Shown one piece after another: positions 32,280-32,299 of a DNA stretch of 32,299 nucleotides (positions within the stretch are counted from its first letter, which is position 1; every line of letters begins with the position of its first letter). The stretch is taken from NCBI GenBank assembly GCA_016872875.1, contig VGYW01000033.1, positions 1-32,299 of the forward strand, given 5' to 3'. Below the pieces are notes generated by a model that saw only the letters and a program-made list of their open reading frames with translations, had not been told where the DNA came from and ran no database searches. The DNA is from Planctomycetota bacterium (GTDB lineage: Bacteria; Planctomycetota; PUPC01; DSUN01). The translations under genes were made by a program, and so were the position numbers.

Positions 32280-32299
32280 ATGGATGCACGGCGTCTGAA
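32280..32299 (+). CDS. Start of an unidentified gene, truncated by the window
   Basis: ATG 32280 lies seven bases after GGAGAG. Only the first six codons (MDARRL) are present, so the product cannot be named. The sigma-28-like promoter upstream makes a flagellar, chemotaxis or late motility gene the best guess. Confidence 0.55.

Overview
The window looks like a high-GC chromosomal segment from a member of the Planctomycetota or a near relative, probably from an uncultured lineage. The clues are a PQQ-type beta-propeller protein with the WPQF-GPNRD opening typical of that phylum, four prepilin-like proteins of the H-X9-DG type, KDO and heptose biosynthesis genes (a Gram-negative outer membrane), and intergenic DNA packed with structured repeats. 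No phage, plasmid, transposase, rRNA, tRNA or CRISPR was recognised.

Layout. 1-2.7 kb: a secreted beta-propeller protein converging on a secreted coiled-coil protein. 2.7-5.3 kb: aspartase-family lyase and a beta-hydroxyacid dehydrogenase. 5.3-7.3 kb: kdsD-kdsA, the first two KDO steps, behind a near-consensus promoter. 7.5-9.4 kb: a small zinc-ribbon membrane protein and a purine permease. 9.7-11.8 kb (minus strand): NAD synthetase and a Gfo/Idh oxidoreductase. 12.1-12.8 kb: five tandem ~139-bp units, each with a 34-36-bp palindrome. 12.9-16.1 kb: a polytopic membrane protein and a B12-binding radical SAM protein. 16.1-19.7 kb: four tandem prepilin-like paralogues separated by duplicated hairpin-rich spacers. 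20.1-23.0 kb: a MITE-like palindrome, then hpf-ptsH-ptsI. 23.2-27.3 kb: DUF2344 protein, RNase G/E, rplU, rpmA and obg, a classic translation/ribosome-assembly string. 27.4-28.2 kb: a secreted repeat protein. 28.4-32.0 kb (minus strand): a gmhB-dctP-dctQ-dctM operon (heptose phosphatase plus a TRAP transporter). 32.2 kb to the end: a sigma-28-like promoter, a 5'-UTR hairpin and the first codons of a gene that runs off the window.

The most unusual content is not a gene. At least 18 loci carry tracts built from a short 'word' of 3-10 nt repeated 3-6 times. Most are followed, after a short loop, by the same word in reverse complement. The words differ between loci (TGACSCG, GATTTCG/GATTGCC, GTGTTAG, GGATGAAT, GAGGAC, AAGGGACNN, CACGGACNNN, CGT) but the architecture is constant. 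Many sit on or within a few bases of stop codons inside operons, and three are spliced in frame into protein genes, including the GTPase Obg. I call them short-word elements (SWE). In several of them the variant words occur in the same order in both arms rather than in mirror order, which simple hairpin duplication would not give. A second layer of classical hairpin or MITE-like intergenic repeats lies alongside.

All gene calls rest on reading the translated sequence. No database search was possible.
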